A stretch of DNA of 49,129 nt from Bryobacterales bacterium (GTDB lineage: Bacteria > Acidobacteriota > Terriglobia > Bryobacterales > Bryobacteraceae), in assembly GCA_003166475.1 (NCBI GenBank), contig PMVV01000400.1, positions 2,370-51,498 on the forward strand, in the 5' to 3' direction. The translations under genes were made by a program, and so were the position numbers. How positions within the stretch are numbered: the stretch's first letter is position 1; every line of letters starts with the position of its first letter. Under the pieces are notes generated by a model. That model was given only the letters and a program-made list of their open reading frames with translations, did not search any database and was not told the origin of the DNA. Below are positions 41,256 through 49,129 of this stretch, in pieces.

Positions 41256-43667
41256 ATGAGAAGCATCGCTTTGTCAGTATTCGTGTGTGCGGTCACCGCG
41301 ATTGCCGCGCCCGCGCAGATCATCGTTGGCGGTGGAGCAGTGAACGTGGGAATCCCAGCCGGCGCCACCATTTGGTCTGCCGCAGCCCCGCCGTTGAACA
41401 CGGTCGGGGCAAATGGGGATTACTATCTCAATACCAGCACTTATTGCCTATATGGTCCGAAGGCCGCCGGGGTTTGGCCCTCCACCTGCGTTTCCTCGGT
41501 CCGTCAACTCGGATATGTTGCCGAGAACACGGGGAATAAGGGTACGGCGGGTGGTTATGCGCCGCTGGACGCAAATGCGCTCTTACCCGCGGCGAATCTG
41601 CCGGCCATCCCGGCGATCAACGGCACCAGCGTGCCCAGTAACAACGCATCGGACCAGACCGTCGTCACAACGGCCCCATCCGTGGGGGCGTGGGCGGCAC
41701 TTCCGGCGTGCCCCGATACTGGCGGGAACCACCTCAACTATAGCTCGGTCACGCACGGATTCCTGTGCGGAAACACTGGCGGCACGGCCGGCAGCGTCTC
41801 TTTTGGCGGAGTAGGGTCCGGCACGAATTCCAGTGCGCTTTTGGTCGGTGGGAGCCTGGGCTATAGCGGCGCAGGTCAAGTCAATGCGAATCAACTCAGC
41901 GGCGTGTCTCTCGCCAGCCTTTCGACCGGGCTGCTCAAGATTACCACCGGTACCGGCGTACCCAGCGTGGCCGCGTCTTCCGATGTGACAAGTACCCTCG
42001 GATTCACCCCCGAAAATCCGGCTAACAAGGCCGCCGCTGGAGGATATGCCCCGCTGAATGCTTCCTCGCAAATCCCGCTGACGAACTTACCTACGATCCC
42101 TTACGCCCAGACCAGCGGCGTGCAAGCTTCTCTCGGATTTACGCCGGCGAGCTATCCGGGAGCGGGCATTCCCACTTCCACCGGCAGCGCGTGGGGGACT
42201 TCCTACACGGTTGGGACAGGCGCGGGGAACCTGGTACAGCTAAATGGCAGCAGCCAGCTCCCGGCGGTGAGCGCCGCGCTATTGACCAATTGGCCGACCT
42301 TCAACCAGAGCACTACGGGAACCGCCGCCGGGGTGAACGGCGTGTTACTGTCTGGGCTTGCCACCGGGCTGCTCAAAAACACCACCAGTACGGGCGCTCC
42401 GTCCGTTGCGGTCGATGGTACGGACTTTGTCTCCCCGGCAGCGTTGAATGGCGGTACGCTCCCGGCTAGCGTGACTACCGTTGCCACTACCAGTAACATT
42501 ACATCGGGTGGCAACATCTACGCCAACAACGGCAGCTCCACGGCTGGATGCGTGCAATTTGGCGATTCCGGCCCGGTGCATACAACGGGTTTGTGCGCGC
42601 CGGCGTCCGGGGTGAACGTGCTTTGGAATCTGCCCGCGACCTCCGACTCCGACGGGCAGTCCCTGCTCGCCGACGGCAGCCACAACCTGTTGTGGTCCAG
42701 CTATTGGACCATGCCGCACCTGACCGGCCTGGTTACCTTCGCGCCGCCACCGGCAACGTCGGGTACTCCCACGCTGCTTACGGTAACGGCCCCGGCTCAC
42801 ACTATGTTGGCCGCCGGCACAGAGGCAAACGACCTTTACTTCAATTTGAACCGCACCGTGCAGTTCACCGGCGGGACCACCATCGCGAGTCAGCGCGCGG
42901 CGCTGTTCGCGTCTCCCGCATACTCATTCACATCGCCAACTACCATTTCAAACGCGGCTACCGTCGCCATCGCCGGCCCTCCCTCGGCGGGCACTAACGC
43001 TACCATCGCTACCGGCTTGGGACTTTGGGTGCAGACGAATGCGGTGGGCAGCGGGGTTACGACGGCCTATGGTGCCAGGTTCGATGCACCTACCGGAGCC
43101 ACTAACAACTACTCTGCGTACCTCAACGGCACGGCAATCATGACCGGTGGGCTGGTCAAGAATACCGGGACCAATTCCACGTTTACGGTGGTAGCGGCAT
43201 CGTCGCAAGCCACGGCGCTTCTTCAGATTCAGAACAGCTCCGCGGCCAACCAAGTCACGGTAGACAAGAATTTCAATGTGGCTGCGCCGGTCATCACTGG
43301 CACGCAAGCGGGGACTGCTCCCACACTGGCTTGCAACACCACCAACGAGACTGGCGCGGGCACTACCGGATCGCCAACGTGTACGCTTTCCGGCACCAGT
43401 TCGGATGTTAGCGGCCTCATTACTTTAACCACGGGCGGCGCCCCCGCGGCCGGGGCCAAGCTGCTTGCGTTCACCTTCGGGAACACTCACACGGCCGCTC
43501 CCGGGGCATGCCACATACAGCAAGTCGGCTCGCCAATAACTACGATTGCGCAGACTCCGTACATGACCGCTGCTGGTATTCCCACGGCAACCGCCTGGTT
43601 TATCTATAGCGGATCGACGGCACTGGCCGCGACGACGACTTACTATTTGTCATACATCTGCATATGA
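41256..43667 (+). CDS. secreted phage-tail-fibre-like repeat protein
   Basis: The protein has 803 residues with a signal peptide ('ALSVFVCAVTAIAAPAQ'). Motifs usual in tail fibres recur. 'GDYYLNTSTYCLYGPKAAGVW' is at 54-74. 'LGYVAENTGNKGTAGGYAPLD' (85-105) and 'LGFTPENPANKAAAGGYAPLN' (248-268) form one pair. 'LSTGLLKITTGTGVPSVA' (222-239) and 'LATGLLKNTTSTGAPSVA' (368-385) form another. The middle and C-terminal parts are Gly/Thr/Ala-rich, low-complexity, beta-strand-prone. Such fibres trimerise and bind glycans or surfaces. Here the protein carries its own Sec signal and no phage genes are near, so a host-encoded surface adhesin or filament is the likelier role. Confidence 0.75.
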   Translation: MRSIALSVFVCAVTAIAAPAQIIVGGGAVNVGIPAGATIWSAAAPPLNTVGANGDYYLNTSTYCLYGPKAAGVWPSTCVSSVRQLGYVAENTGNKGTAGGYAPLDANALLPAANLPAIPAINGTSVPSNNASDQTVVTTAPSVGAWAALPACPDTGGNHLNYSSVTHGFLCGNTGGTAGSVSFGGVGSGTNSSALLVGGSLGYSGAGQVNANQLSGVSLASLSTGLLKITTGTGVPSVAASSDVTSTLGFTPENPANKAAAGGYAPLNASSQIPLTNLPTIPYAQTSGVQASLGFTPASYPGAGIPTSTGSAWGTSYTVGTGAGNLVQLNGSSQLPAVSAALLTNWPTFNQSTTGTAAGVNGVLLSGLATGLLKNTTSTGAPSVAVDGTDFVSPAALNGGTLPASVTTVATTSNITSGGNIYANNGSSTAGCVQFGDSGPVHTTGLCAPASGVNVLWNLPATSDSDGQSLLADGSHNLLWSSYWTMPHLTGLVTFAPPPATSGTPTLLTVTAPAHTMLAAGTEANDLYFNLNRTVQFTGGTTIASQRAALFASPAYSFTSPTTISNAATVAIAGPPSAGTNATIATGLGLWVQTNAVGSGVTTAYGARFDAPTGATNNYSAYLNGTAIMTGGLVKNTGTNSTFTVVAASSQATALLQIQNSSAANQVTVDKNFNVAAPVITGTQAGTAPTLACNTTNETGAGTTGSPTCTLSGTSSDVSGLITLTTGGAPAAGAKLLAFTFGNTHTAAPGACHIQQVGSPITTIAQTPYMTAAGIPTATAWFIYSGSTALAATTTYYLSYICI

Positions 43668-43671
43668 GGCG

Positions 43672-45141
43672 ATGAAGATGAAGAGACTCTTATTACTCGC
43701 TCTGGTGGTGGTGGGCGCGGCCTGCGGGCAGTGTACGCTGTGGAATCAGACCGGTTGTGGCTCCGTTTACGCCGGTACTCCCAACCCCACCCTGGCTTCG
43801 TTTCTGTCCAACGCCTGGGCTAACTTCCGGGCCATTAATGCCGCGACGGCGGGTTTGCCGCAACCGAAGATCACAGTGACCGCGCAGAGTTGGCCATGCC
43901 TGGGTTCCGCGCTGGCGACTTCAGTCCCGCTGTTTGGGCCGCACTGCGTCGAATACTCGAACCTGCTGAAAAGCGCCGGTGTGACCGTGCAGGATTTCAA
44001 TATTTGGCAGTTGGCCATGGCGTCGTCCGCGGAGTACCAAGCCGAGGGGATCGCCGGGCAGTTCAACATTGCGGGAGATTGCGTCGGCAACGCCGGAGCG
44101 CCGTATCTGGCCCTCAACCAAACGCCTGGAACTGGCAGCGGTCCGCACTGCATGGCGCTGCACTACTATGACCTGACCTTCGCCAACATGGCGGCCAACG
44201 GGATGACATTGAGGGCCGGAGATCCGCAGATGACGGACGATCTGATCGCATGCGGTCTCACTCCGGGAGGCACCCTCGCCAGCCCAACGATCGCGATCGC
44301 GCAGTACCAAAGCTGCATTACTTCGCTGCACAAAGCGGAGATCGCCCGCTGGCCCGGCATCACCGCGTTCCAGGTCATCGAAGAACCCACCGCGGGTATG
44401 GTTAACGAGCAGGTGTTCAGCGTGGCGGACGTGAGTGCGTTTATCCAGAATGAATCCGCCGCGCTTAAAGCCATCAATAACAACGGGCTGATGATTGGGG
44501 CAGCTGGCACGGGTATGAGTTGGCCCCAGCAATACGACAATGCGTATTGGGCGGATTGGACAAACAAATCGGGGAGCACCTATTCTGCTTTGGACTTTTA
44601 CGTAGTGGACCTGTTCTCGGCGAGTTGCGACTTGAGCACCGCTAACACCATGTTTCCAGGGCAGCTCTATTATGCCGCGGAACTGGCCAATTGGGTCGGC
44701 CCGTTCAGCGCCAACCCGGCCAACAAACAGTGGGGCTATATCACGGCCGCGAAGGCCGCCGGAAAGCCTGTGCGCATTGGTCAATCGGATGCGCCGATGT
44801 GGTGTCCCCAGGGCGCGATAGCGTTTCAGCCGAACGACTTCCTGGGCCAGTACGACATCGTCTGGGACACCAGCGGCATGTTCAATACGTGGCTGGCAAC
44901 CATGGTTCCTTGGGCCAGCGCCAACGGGGTGCAGTCGTTTGCGGTCTTTTTTTCGGCGCCGTTGTTCTACTACTCGTCGAATCAGAGCGACGATAATGAA
45001 GCCACCGAGGCCGCCGCCGCGGCCATGGCGAACCTGGCGGCTACGGATTCGGCGGCGACCTACAAGATGCTGGGGAAGTGGTTCGCGGAGTCCCTGGAAG
45101 GCAATGCCCACCTGAGCGGCAACGTTCACATGGGACGGTGA
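43672..45141 (+). CDS. secreted putative TIM-barrel glycoside hydrolase
   Basis: The protein has 489 residues with a signal peptide and many cysteines. I cannot assign a family with certainty. An alternation of strands and helices, aromatic-rich loops and 'FQVIEEPTAGM' (E237/E238 at a strand end) recall the acid/base Glu of clan GH-A, while 'VRIGQSDAPMW' near ~375 could be the second catalytic strand but has Asp, not Glu. It starts 4 nt after the tail-fibre-like gene and is probably translated from the same mRNA. A fibre plus an exo-enzyme recalls phage tailspike pairs, but here both proteins are Sec-exported. Confidence 0.55.
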   Translation: MKMKRLLLLALVVVGAACGQCTLWNQTGCGSVYAGTPNPTLASFLSNAWANFRAINAATAGLPQPKITVTAQSWPCLGSALATSVPLFGPHCVEYSNLLKSAGVTVQDFNIWQLAMASSAEYQAEGIAGQFNIAGDCVGNAGAPYLALNQTPGTGSGPHCMALHYYDLTFANMAANGMTLRAGDPQMTDDLIACGLTPGGTLASPTIAIAQYQSCITSLHKAEIARWPGITAFQVIEEPTAGMVNEQVFSVADVSAFIQNESAALKAINNNGLMIGAAGTGMSWPQQYDNAYWADWTNKSGSTYSALDFYVVDLFSASCDLSTANTMFPGQLYYAAELANWVGPFSANPANKQWGYITAAKAAGKPVRIGQSDAPMWCPQGAIAFQPNDFLGQYDIVWDTSGMFNTWLATMVPWASANGVQSFAVFFSAPLFYYSSNQSDDNEATEAAAAAMANLAATDSAATYKMLGKWFAESLEGNAHLSGNVHMGR

Positions 45142-45189
45142 GAAAGGGCGTCTGATCCGATCCTCCAGCCCGTTGTAAAATAAACTAGG

Positions 45190-45510
45190 ATGACCGATAT
45201 CGACACCGACACACGAGAACAGCAGGAAGGCCGGCCGTTCCCCCTTCCGCCCGCCTCCTTCGAATTCCTGGCCGAATCCCTCCGCCTGCAGGCCGAAATG
45301 CAACTGGGATTGATGCGTCTCGGCCCAGAAGAGCACCCTCCGGCCGATCTGGACCTTGCCCGCCACACCATCGATCTCATGGCCATGCTCCAGGAAAAGA
45401 CGCGCGGCAACCTCACCCTGGAAGAACAACGGCTGCTGGAGAATTCGCTCACCTTACTGCGGTTCCGCTACGTGCAAGTGGCCGACGAAGCCAAGAAGAA
45501 GACTGCCTGA
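45190..45510 (+). CDS. DUF1844 family protein
   Basis: The protein has 106 residues. 'FEFLAESLRLQAEMQLGL', 'LDLARHTIDLMAMLQEKTRGNLTLEEQRLLENSLTLLRFRYV' matches DUF1844, a short helical family of unknown function, frequent in acidobacteria and deltaproteobacteria. A TAAAAT element ends 9 nt before the ATG. Its stop abuts the PhnP-like gene start. Confidence 0.87.
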   Translation: MTDIDTDTREQQEGRPFPLPPASFEFLAESLRLQAEMQLGLMRLGPEEHPPADLDLARHTIDLMAMLQEKTRGNLTLEEQRLLENSLTLLRFRYVQVADEAKKKTA

Positions 45511-46302
45511 ATGGCGGAGTGTGCCGTCAGGATCACCGTACTTGGCTCCGGCACCAGCACCGGTGTGCCGACCATCGGCTGCCATTGCGACGTATGCACT
45601 TCCGCCGATCCGCGGGACAAGCGCCTGCGCCCGTCCATCCTGGTGAGTTACGGCGGCCACCATGTGCTGATCGACGCCACGCCGGATTTTCGCGCGCAGG
45701 CCCTTCGCACGGGTTTCGAACGCTTGGACGCCATCCTGTTCACCCACGAGCATGCCGACCATATCATGGGCCTGGACGATGTGCGGCCCTTCAATTTTCA
45801 TCAGCGGGCCCGCATTCCTATCTACGCCTCGGAACGCACCATGGCCGCCATCCACGCCGCGTTCCGCTACGTCTTCGACGGCGACGAAAAGGGCACAGCC
45901 ATTCCGCAACTGGACTCCCACACGCTGAACGGGGCCTCGTTCGACCTGTTCGGCCTGGAATTCACGCCCATCCCGCTACTGCACGGTAAGGCCGCGATCT
46001 ACGGCTTCCGCTTCGGCAATGCCGCTTATCTCACCGACCACAGCGAGATTCCCGAGGACTCTCTCGACCGGTTGCGCGGCCTGGATGTGCTCTTCCTCGA
46101 CGCGCTGCGTTACAAGCCGCATCCCACGCATTCCACCGTGGACCGTTCCATCGCGACGGCCGGCCGTCTCGCGGCCAGGCGCGTCTTCTTCACCCACATC
46201 TGCCACGACCTGGCGCACGCGCGCACCGAGGCGCGCCTGCCACCGCACATCCGCCTGGCCTATGACGGGCTCGAAATCGAAGTGGAGGGCGCGCGTGCCT
46301 AG
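45511..46302 (+). CDS. PhnP-like metallo-beta-lactamase-fold hydrolase
   Basis: The protein has 263 residues. 'LGSGTSTGVPTIGCHCDVC' and the HxHxDH motif (79-84, 'THEHADHIMGLDD') mark the PhnP/phosphodiesterase branch of MBL-fold enzymes. Further metal ligands are likely in 'LTDHSEI' and 'FTHICHD'. Such enzymes hydrolyse cyclic or phosphodiester bonds in the cytoplasm. The extra Cys pair near residue 24-29 is typical of PhnP, where it binds a structural zinc. Adjacent to DUF1844; the pair is commonly linked in acidobacteria. Confidence 0.88.
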   Translation: MAECAVRITVLGSGTSTGVPTIGCHCDVCTSADPRDKRLRPSILVSYGGHHVLIDATPDFRAQALRTGFERLDAILFTHEHADHIMGLDDVRPFNFHQRARIPIYASERTMAAIHAAFRYVFDGDEKGTAIPQLDSHTLNGASFDLFGLEFTPIPLLHGKAAIYGFRFGNAAYLTDHSEIPEDSLDRLRGLDVLFLDALRYKPHPTHSTVDRSIATAGRLAARRVFFTHICHDLAHARTEARLPPHIRLAYDGLEIEVEGARA

Positions 46303-46309
46303 CCGGCTG

Positions 46310-46410
46310 TTGTGGGGCAGGCTCCCAGCCTGCGCGGGTCCCCCGGACCCGCTCTTTGTTCGAAAGATCGAGCCGCTGTCAAGCGAAGGTGGCGGCCTGG
46401 GAGGCGCGGC
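46310..46410. repeat. tandem triloop hairpin repeat between PhnP-like and RibF genes
   Basis: TTGTGGGGC leads into GCAGGCT-CCC-AGCCTGC (46317-46333) and the abutting GCGGGTCC-CCC-GGACCCGC (46334-46352). A degraded GGCGGCCT-like half follows at ~46392. The ORF track extends RibF through this region, but it is not coding. Confidence 0.7.
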
Positions 46411-46419
46411 GTAGGCTCC

Positions 46420-47409
46420 ATGCGTGTCTATCGCAGTCTCGACGAAGCCCCTCCGGATTTCGGTCCCTCGGCTCTGGCCATCGGCAATTTCGATGGCGTG
46501 CATGCCGGACACCGCAGAATTCTGCGACGCGTGAAGGAAGTCGCCTTGGAGCGCGGGCTCAAAGCCTCCGCGCTGACCTTCAACCCGCATCCGAGCAAAG
46601 TGGTGGCTCCCGCGCGGGCGCCCCGCCTGATGAACTCGCCCGTCGAGCGCTGTGCGCTGATGCAGGACGAGGGCATCCAGCAGGTGTTCATCATGCCGTT
46701 TGACCTGCACGTGGCGCGTCTCACCCCCGAGCAGTTCGTCGAGCAGGTGCTGGTGCGAAAGTTGGGCGTGCGCGCCGTGGTGCTGGGTCACGATTTCTGC
46801 TTCGGCTACAAGCAGGCTGGCAACGTGCGCGTGCTCGGTGAATTGGGCCGCAAATACGGATTCACCACGGAAGAGGTCAAAGCCGTGACTGTGCGCGGCC
46901 GGCTGGTGAGCAGCACGGGGCTGCGGCAATTGATTGAAGCAGGCCGGGTCTCGCAGGCGGCGCGCTGGCTGGAGCGGCCATACGCGCTGGAGGGCGAAGT
47001 GGTGGCCGGCCGCGGCGTGGGATCGAAACAAACCGTGCCCACGCTGAATCTGGCGGCGAACACCGAAGTGCTGCCGGCTACCGGCGTCTACGTCACGCGC
47101 ACACACTCGCTCGACGGCCGGCGCGCGTGGTCGTCGGTGACCAACGTCGGCTACCGGCCCACGTTTGGCGACAGCCCGGAGATTTCCATCGAGACTTTTC
47201 TGCTGGAGCCGCTCGACGGAGACACCCCGCGCCATATCCGCGTGGAGTTCCTGTGGCGCGTGCGCGACGAGCGTCAGTTCCCGGACCCGCAAGCGCTGAA
47301 ACAGCAGATTCTGCGCGATGTAGGAGTAGCCCAGGCCTATTTCCGGCGCCGGAAGAAATGGACAAGCCGGTCGGATTCTCCGGTCGATTCGCCCCGCAAT
47401 ATGTCATAA
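46420..47409 (+). CDS. ribF: bifunctional riboflavin kinase / FAD synthetase
   Basis: The protein has 329 residues from ATG 46420. The nucleotidyl-transferase motif GNFDGVHAGH lies at 22-31. 'STGLRQLI' precedes the C-terminal riboflavin kinase domain (~185-310), which contains 'GRGVGSKQTVPTLNL' and 'VTNVGYRPTFG'. It converts riboflavin to FMN and FAD in the cytoplasm, supplying the GMC flavoenzymes of this window and all others. No FMN riboswitch is seen upstream. Length fits the family. Confidence 0.95.
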   Translation: MRVYRSLDEAPPDFGPSALAIGNFDGVHAGHRRILRRVKEVALERGLKASALTFNPHPSKVVAPARAPRLMNSPVERCALMQDEGIQQVFIMPFDLHVARLTPEQFVEQVLVRKLGVRAVVLGHDFCFGYKQAGNVRVLGELGRKYGFTTEEVKAVTVRGRLVSSTGLRQLIEAGRVSQAARWLERPYALEGEVVAGRGVGSKQTVPTLNLAANTEVLPATGVYVTRTHSLDGRRAWSSVTNVGYRPTFGDSPEISIETFLLEPLDGDTPRHIRVEFLWRVRDERQFPDPQALKQQILRDVGVAQAYFRRRKKWTSRSDSPVDSPRNMS

Positions 47410-47477
47410 TAGAGTGTAACGATTCATTATTTGCCCCTGTACGGCAACTATCGCGTTACCACTTTATTCCCCAATTG

Positions 47478-47483
47478 AAGGAG
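47478..47483 (+). promoter_or_regulatory. ribosome binding site of the LacD-like aldolase
   Basis: AAGGAG lies 7 nt before ATG 47491, in an AT-richer leader. Confidence 0.75.
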
Positions 47484-47490
47484 ATCACTA

Positions 47491-48501
47491 ATGAAAATGT
47501 CCGAGGGTAAGTTAAAACACCTGAAGGCGCTCTCAAACCACGCCGGCGTCATCGCCGCGGCGGCCATGGATCAGCGCGGAAGCTTGCAGAAGTCCCTGGC
47601 ATCGGCGCGCGGCGTGGATAAGAAAGAGATCACCCACGAAATGATGAGCGAGTTCAAGACTGCCGTCACCAAGGTGCTGACACCGCATGCCAGCGCTATC
47701 CTGCTCGACCCCGAATTCGGCCTGGAAGCGCGCCTCGCGCGCAGCAAGAACGCCGGCCTGCTGCTGGCCTATGAGTTGAGCGGATACGACAACACCCAGC
47801 CCGGCCGCCTGCCCGACCTGCTGCCCCACGTTTCAGTGAAGCGCATCGTGGATTGGGGCGCGGATGCCGTCAAGATCCTGATCTACTACACGCCCTTCGA
47901 GGACGCCAAGATCAACGACATCAAGCACGCCTTCATCGAGCGCATCGGCGCGGAGTGCCAGACTTACGATATCCCGTTCTTCCTGGAGTTTGTGGGCTAC
48001 GATCCCAAGGGCGGCGACGAGAAGGGCTTCGAGTACGCCAAGGCCAAACCCGAGATCGTCAAGAAGAGCATGGAGGAGTTCTCCAAGCCGCAGTATTTCG
48101 TGGATGTGCTGAAGGTGGAAGTGCCCATCAACGCCGAGTTCGTTGAAGGCAGCGCAGTATATAAAGGACAAACCGCCTATACCCAGGCGGAAGCCAAGGC
48201 GCATTTCCGGACGGCCGCTGAGATCGCCAAGAAGCCCTTCATCTATTTAAGCGCGGGCGTCAGCAACGCCCAGTTCGTGGAATCGCTGCGCATGGCCACC
48301 GAAGCCGGCACGGATTTCTCCGGCGTACTCTGCGGCCGCGCCACCTGGAAAGAAGGCATCCCGGTGTACGCCAAGAGCGGCGTCAAAGCGCTGGAAGATT
48401 GGCTGTCTAAGGAAGGCGTGAAGAACATCAACGCCGTGAACGACGCCATCAAGTCGGCCACGCCGTGGTACGCCAAGCTGGGCGCGCCGGTTCCGGCATA
48501 G
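47491..48501 (+). CDS. class I tagatose/fructose-1,6-bisphosphate aldolase, LacD-like
   Basis: The protein has 336 residues. 'GVIAAAAMDQRGSL', 'LLDPEFGLEA', 'DAVKILIYYTPF' and 'VDVLKVEVPIN' (Lys208 candidate for the Schiff base) are LacD-type landmarks. The enzyme cleaves tagatose- or fructose-1,6-bisphosphate to dihydroxyacetone phosphate and glyceraldehyde-3-phosphate without metal. In acidobacteria such proteins may serve as the main glycolytic aldolase. It is not in an operon with lactose or tagatose genes; a possible kinase partner is the PfkB protein at 20.3 kb. Confidence 0.88.
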   Translation: MKMSEGKLKHLKALSNHAGVIAAAAMDQRGSLQKSLASARGVDKKEITHEMMSEFKTAVTKVLTPHASAILLDPEFGLEARLARSKNAGLLLAYELSGYDNTQPGRLPDLLPHVSVKRIVDWGADAVKILIYYTPFEDAKINDIKHAFIERIGAECQTYDIPFFLEFVGYDPKGGDEKGFEYAKAKPEIVKKSMEEFSKPQYFVDVLKVEVPINAEFVEGSAVYKGQTAYTQAEAKAHFRTAAEIAKKPFIYLSAGVSNAQFVESLRMATEAGTDFSGVLCGRATWKEGIPVYAKSGVKALEDWLSKEGVKNINAVNDAIKSATPWYAKLGAPVPA

Positions 48502-48510
48502 TTCCTGTTC

Positions 48511-48610
48511 TTGTGGGGTAGCCTGCCGCCCTGTGGGGCAGGCCCTCGGCCTGCGGCGGCCTCTCAGGCCGCCCGCACGCGTTTCGTGCAAGTTCTCCAG
48601 GACCCGCTTC
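48511..48610. repeat. double copy of the triloop hairpin repeat
   Basis: Two leads, TTGTGGGGTAGCC (48511) and CTGTGGGGC (48531), are followed by GCAGGCC-CTC-GGCCTGC (48538-48554) and the abutting GGCGGCCT-CTC-AGGCCGCC (48555-48573). A partial GGACCCGC arm (~48600) matches hairpins at 20224 and 46334. Confidence 0.7.
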
Positions 48611-48748
48611 GCGCCCCACCCTTGATGTTCCGTCGGCGGAGCATCCGCTACGCCCCGCGCACCCCCCTGCGCATCTCCGACATCCTCCACGCCGTCCTGT
48701 ACCCGAGGCCACTTGGGTGTTCGAGAGGGCGATCAAACCCTGTCGCAT

Positions 48749-49129
48749 TTGTGCAAGACTTTTCCTCCTGAACTCCTAATATCAGGGCAGGAGTCTAATG
48801 CGCGCGGTCCGCCACCTGCCGAAGGCAACACGCTCGATCCCACCGAGTGGCCGGCCCTTCGAACCCAGGCCCATCGGATGCTAAACGACATCCTCGATTA
48901 CGTCGAAAACATCCGCGAACGTCCCGTCTGGCAGCCGATTCCCGACGATGTCCGTTCCCGCTTCCGCAGCGATCTTCCCGAGGCGCCGTCCGATCTGGCC
49001 TCCGTTCACCGGGAATTCATGCGCGACATCCTGCCTTTCACCACCGGCAATGTGCATCCCGGTTTCATGGGTTGGGTGCATGGAGGCGGCACTCCCGTAG
49101 GCGTGTTGGCGGAGATGCTCGCAGCCGGG
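48749..49129 (+). CDS. pyridoxal-phosphate-dependent decarboxylase, 5' part only
   Basis: The reading frame encodes 'TLDPTEWPALRTQAHRML', 'ERPVWQPIPDD' and 'HPGFMGWVHGGGTPVG', which match the N-terminus of group II PLP decarboxylases (aromatic-L-amino-acid/glutamate decarboxylase type) and run off the window. The start is unclear: the in-frame sequence upstream has no good RBS-start pair, TTG 48749 being the nearest. AGGAG and ATG at 48789-48800 are well placed but one base out of frame; one extra base after that ATG would read M-ARGPPPAEG into the conserved part. The PLP-lysine region is outside the window, so substrate cannot be judged. Confidence 0.75.
   Translation, partial: MCKTFPPELLISGQESNARGPPPAEGNTLDPTEWPALRTQAHRMLNDILDYVENIRERPVWQPIPDDVRSRFRSDLPEAPSDLASVHREFMRDILPFTTGNVHPGFMGWVHGGGTPVGVLAEMLAAG

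Noticed and set aside
40762-45141. Remnant prophage
   Set aside because: Only tail-fibre-like motifs are seen; there is no terminase, capsid, portal, tail tube, lysis or integrase gene, and the fibre-like protein has a Sec signal.
43921-45429. Minus-strand ORF (502 aa) across the putative glycosidase and DUF1844 gene
   Set aside because: It crosses two supported genes, and its sequence is Arg/His/Gly-rich with no motif.
46312-46419. N-terminal extension of the RibF ORF
   Set aside because: It is encoded by the repeat hairpins; RibF homology starts at ATG 46420.
48511-48771. 86-aa ORF between the aldolase and decarboxylase genes
   Set aside because: It runs through the double hairpin repeat, is Arg/Pro-rich and has no RBS.

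Overview
The window is a 49-kb stretch of high-GC chromosome from a Gram-negative bacterium, most likely an acidobacterium of the Solibacter/Bryobacter type. This is inferred from gene content, not from a marker gene. The clues are an Oar-like TonB receptor with an N-terminal carboxypeptidase-regulatory-like domain, many secreted enzymes, duplicated GMC oxidoreductases with cytochromes, M56/BlaI pairs, and many copies of a GC-rich intergenic hairpin repeat. I see no rRNA, tRNA, CRISPR array, transposase, integrase or phage structural module.

Layout. 0-10 kb: a TolC-type outer membrane protein, a convergent long GMC (cholesterol-oxidase-like) oxidoreductase with an eroded hydrolase tail, a large TonB receptor with a strong terminator, and a secreted protein of unknown function. 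10-13.6 kb: a protein made of six ~46-residue repeats, then a wax ester synthase/diacylglycerol acyltransferase, then a Fic protein behind a perfect dyad operator. 13.6-16.8 kb, minus strand: an ABC-2 exporter (ATPase plus permease) and a ParD/ParE-like toxin-antitoxin pair. 17-20 kb: secreted GH26 mannanase and GH2 glycosidase. 20.3-23.7 kb: PfkB sugar-phosphate kinase, MurJ lipid II flippase and a coiled-coil zinc-ribbon protein. 23.8-26.8 kb, minus strand: thioredoxin-like protein, split YeeE/YedE sulfur transporter and FadL-type porin. 27.3-32.8 kb: a small YdhG-like protein, a Ycf48-like propeller, a hybrid histidine kinase and an EAL-HDOD-PilZ protein. 32.8-37 kb: a penicillin-acylase-family Ntn hydrolase overlapping a BlaI repressor and an M56 peptidase, then an SDR lacking its nucleotide-binding start. 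37-40.4 kb: a divergent Gdh-gamma / GMC / tetraheme cytochrome dehydrogenase set. 40.7-45.1 kb: an accessory-looking cassette with a small protein, a secreted phage-tail-fibre-like protein and a secreted putative glycosidase. 45.2-49.1 kb: DUF1844 protein, PhnP-like hydrolase, RibF, LacD-like aldolase and the start of a PLP decarboxylase that runs off the window.

How the parts may work together: the GH26/GH2 enzymes and the TonB receptor suggest polysaccharide scavenging. The PfkB kinase and LacD aldolase could act on hexose phosphates. The GMC/gamma/cytochrome set would oxidise a sugar or alcohol in the periplasm and pass electrons to the respiratory chain. FadL plus YeeE proteins suggest uptake of a sulfur species. 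The repeat protein beside the wax ester synthase suggests storage-lipid granule biology.

The most unusual signals are the six-repeat protein beside the wax synthase, the tail-fibre-like secreted cassette, the acylase-BlaI-M56 operon, the EAL-HDOD-PilZ fusion, heptanucleotide repeat arrays that contain the stop codons of convergent genes, and a dispersed family of tandem hairpins with covarying stems found at about ten intergenic sites. All similarity statements come from motif recognition by eye; no search was run.
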